Positions 54,693 through 55,168 of a DNA stretch of 55,168 nt are shown piece after piece; positions within the stretch are counted from its first letter, which is position 1; each line of letters opens with the position of its first letter. Both the position numbers and the translations under genes were made by a program. Under the pieces are notes generated by a model, which saw nothing but the letters and a program-made list of their open reading frames with translations, did no database searches and was not told where the DNA came from. This stretch comes from a virus: positions 1 to 55,168 of the IMG/VR virus record IMGVR_UViG_3300043313_001341. One strand, given 5' to 3'.

Positions 54693-55159
54693 GACTCGTG
54701 GCCATCGACATCCTCGGCTTCACCGACGCGGCCATGTCCCACGCCGGGGCAACCGGCCGCTTCGACAAGGTCAACGGGCACGAACCGAAGAACGCTCCCG
54801 CCACCGGCGGCCTGACCGCAGCCGTGTGGACCGACCGCATCATCCCCGTCGCCGCCCGCTCCGGCCTCGACTCGGTGACCGCGGTGGTGATCCTCAACGT
54901 GCGGATCTACGCCAGCGCAGTCAGCGATCCCGCCGACGCGATCGACCCGGACATGGTCGCCGCCGCCGACGATGTGGTCCGCGCGTTCATCGGCGACTTC
55001 ACCCTCGGCGGCACGGTCTGCAACGTCGACGTCTTCGGCGCGCACGGCCAGGCACTCGATGTGCGTGCCGGCTATCTGACGCAGGACGGTGCTCCGTTCC
55101 GCGTACTCACCATCTGGCTGCCCTGCGTGGTCAACGACCTCTGGGAGGAGACTCCGTGA
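54689..55159 (+). CDS. Tail terminator-like protein
   Basis: 156 residues from GTG 54689, overlapping the previous stop (GTG 54698 is also possible). Alpha/beta sequence with TDRIIPVAARSGLDSVTAVVIL NVRIYASAV and a terminal strand-rich part FRVLTIWLPCVVNDLWEE. By position, last of the connector genes and directly before the tail tube, it should cap the tail tube and join it to the head. Confidence 0.68.
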   Translation: MRLVAIDILGFTDAAMSHAGATGRFDKVNGHEPKNAPATGGLTAAVWTDRIIPVAARSGLDSVTAVVILNVRIYASAVSDPADAIDPDMVAAADDVVRAFIGDFTLGGTVCNVDVFGAHGQALDVRAGYLTQDGAPFRVLTIWLPCVVNDLWEETP

Positions 55160-55168
55160 GGTCAACTG
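55156..55168 (+). CDS. Start of the next late gene (partial, cut by the right edge)
   Basis: GTG 55156 overlaps the tail terminator stop (GTGA), the same coupling used throughout the operon, and reads VRST before the window ends. Its continuation may be the small gene whose end is seen at 1-78. Confidence 0.45.

Overview
The window is most of the genome of a temperate, long-tailed (siphovirus-type) phage of Streptomyces or a close relative. The evidence for the host is the very high G+C and strongly GC-biased third codon positions, frequent GTG starts, a WhiB-family regulator, a DUF6221-type protein and many small zinc-finger proteins typical of Streptomyces phages. A tyrosine integrase, a divergent repressor/Cro-like pair and an excisionase-like gene mark it as temperate. 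I saw no tRNA, rRNA, CRISPR array or transposase. The late operon is cut by the window ends: head genes run to the right edge and the tail genes start at the left edge, so the molecule is probably circular or circularly permuted and was opened inside this operon, with a short piece between the ends probably missing.

Layout. 46.1-55.2 kb (+) holds the head module: small and large terminase, a small membrane protein, portal with a Cys-rich C-terminal extension, ClpP-like protease, HK97-type capsid, a possible decoration protein, and connector and tail-terminator genes. This continues at 0-12.95 kb (+) with the tail tube protein, an intruding HNH nuclease gene, tail assembly chaperones made by a -1 frameshift, a tape measure with 30-residue N-terminal repeats, a 1285-residue tail-tip protein, a fibre-like protein, an amidase endolysin, a holin and two further membrane proteins, one collagen-like. 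A terminator closes the operon at 12.96 kb.

13.0-16.7 kb is an accessory island: an XRE-TPR regulator, three small Cys-rich proteins, a glycine-rich-domain-type protein and a SAM methyltransferase. 16.7-20.9 kb is the lysogeny module: a small XRE regulator, a hairpin-rich putative attP region, integrase, a membrane protein, the repressor, a switch region with direct and inverted repeats, a probably leaderless Cro-like gene and an Xis-like gene. 20.98-29.0 kb is one tightly overlapping early operon with YqaJ exonuclease, ERF annealing protein, DEDDh exonuclease, RuvC-like resolvase, HTH/HNH-like protein and WhiB. After two terminators comes a Phd-type antitoxin (-) without a visible toxin.

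29.6-31.2 kb is a lambda O/P-like replication module. The initiator gene contains six 27-bp dyad iterons, a probable origin, and is followed by a DnaC-like helicase loader. 31.2-46.0 kb is mostly small proteins of unknown role in short transcription units separated by long perfect hairpins. It includes an ASCH protein, a PAPS-reductase-like PP-loop protein, two divergent HTH/operator modules that share a CTACACGT core, and a run of membrane proteins (40.5-43.2 kb), one with a C-terminal MerR-type HTH, resembling spread (Spd) proteins of actinomycete conjugative elements.

The best candidates for something new are the 40.5-43.2 kb membrane/HTH cluster, the 13.3-16.7 kb regulator/glycine-rich/methyltransferase island, and the iteron array embedded in the initiator gene.
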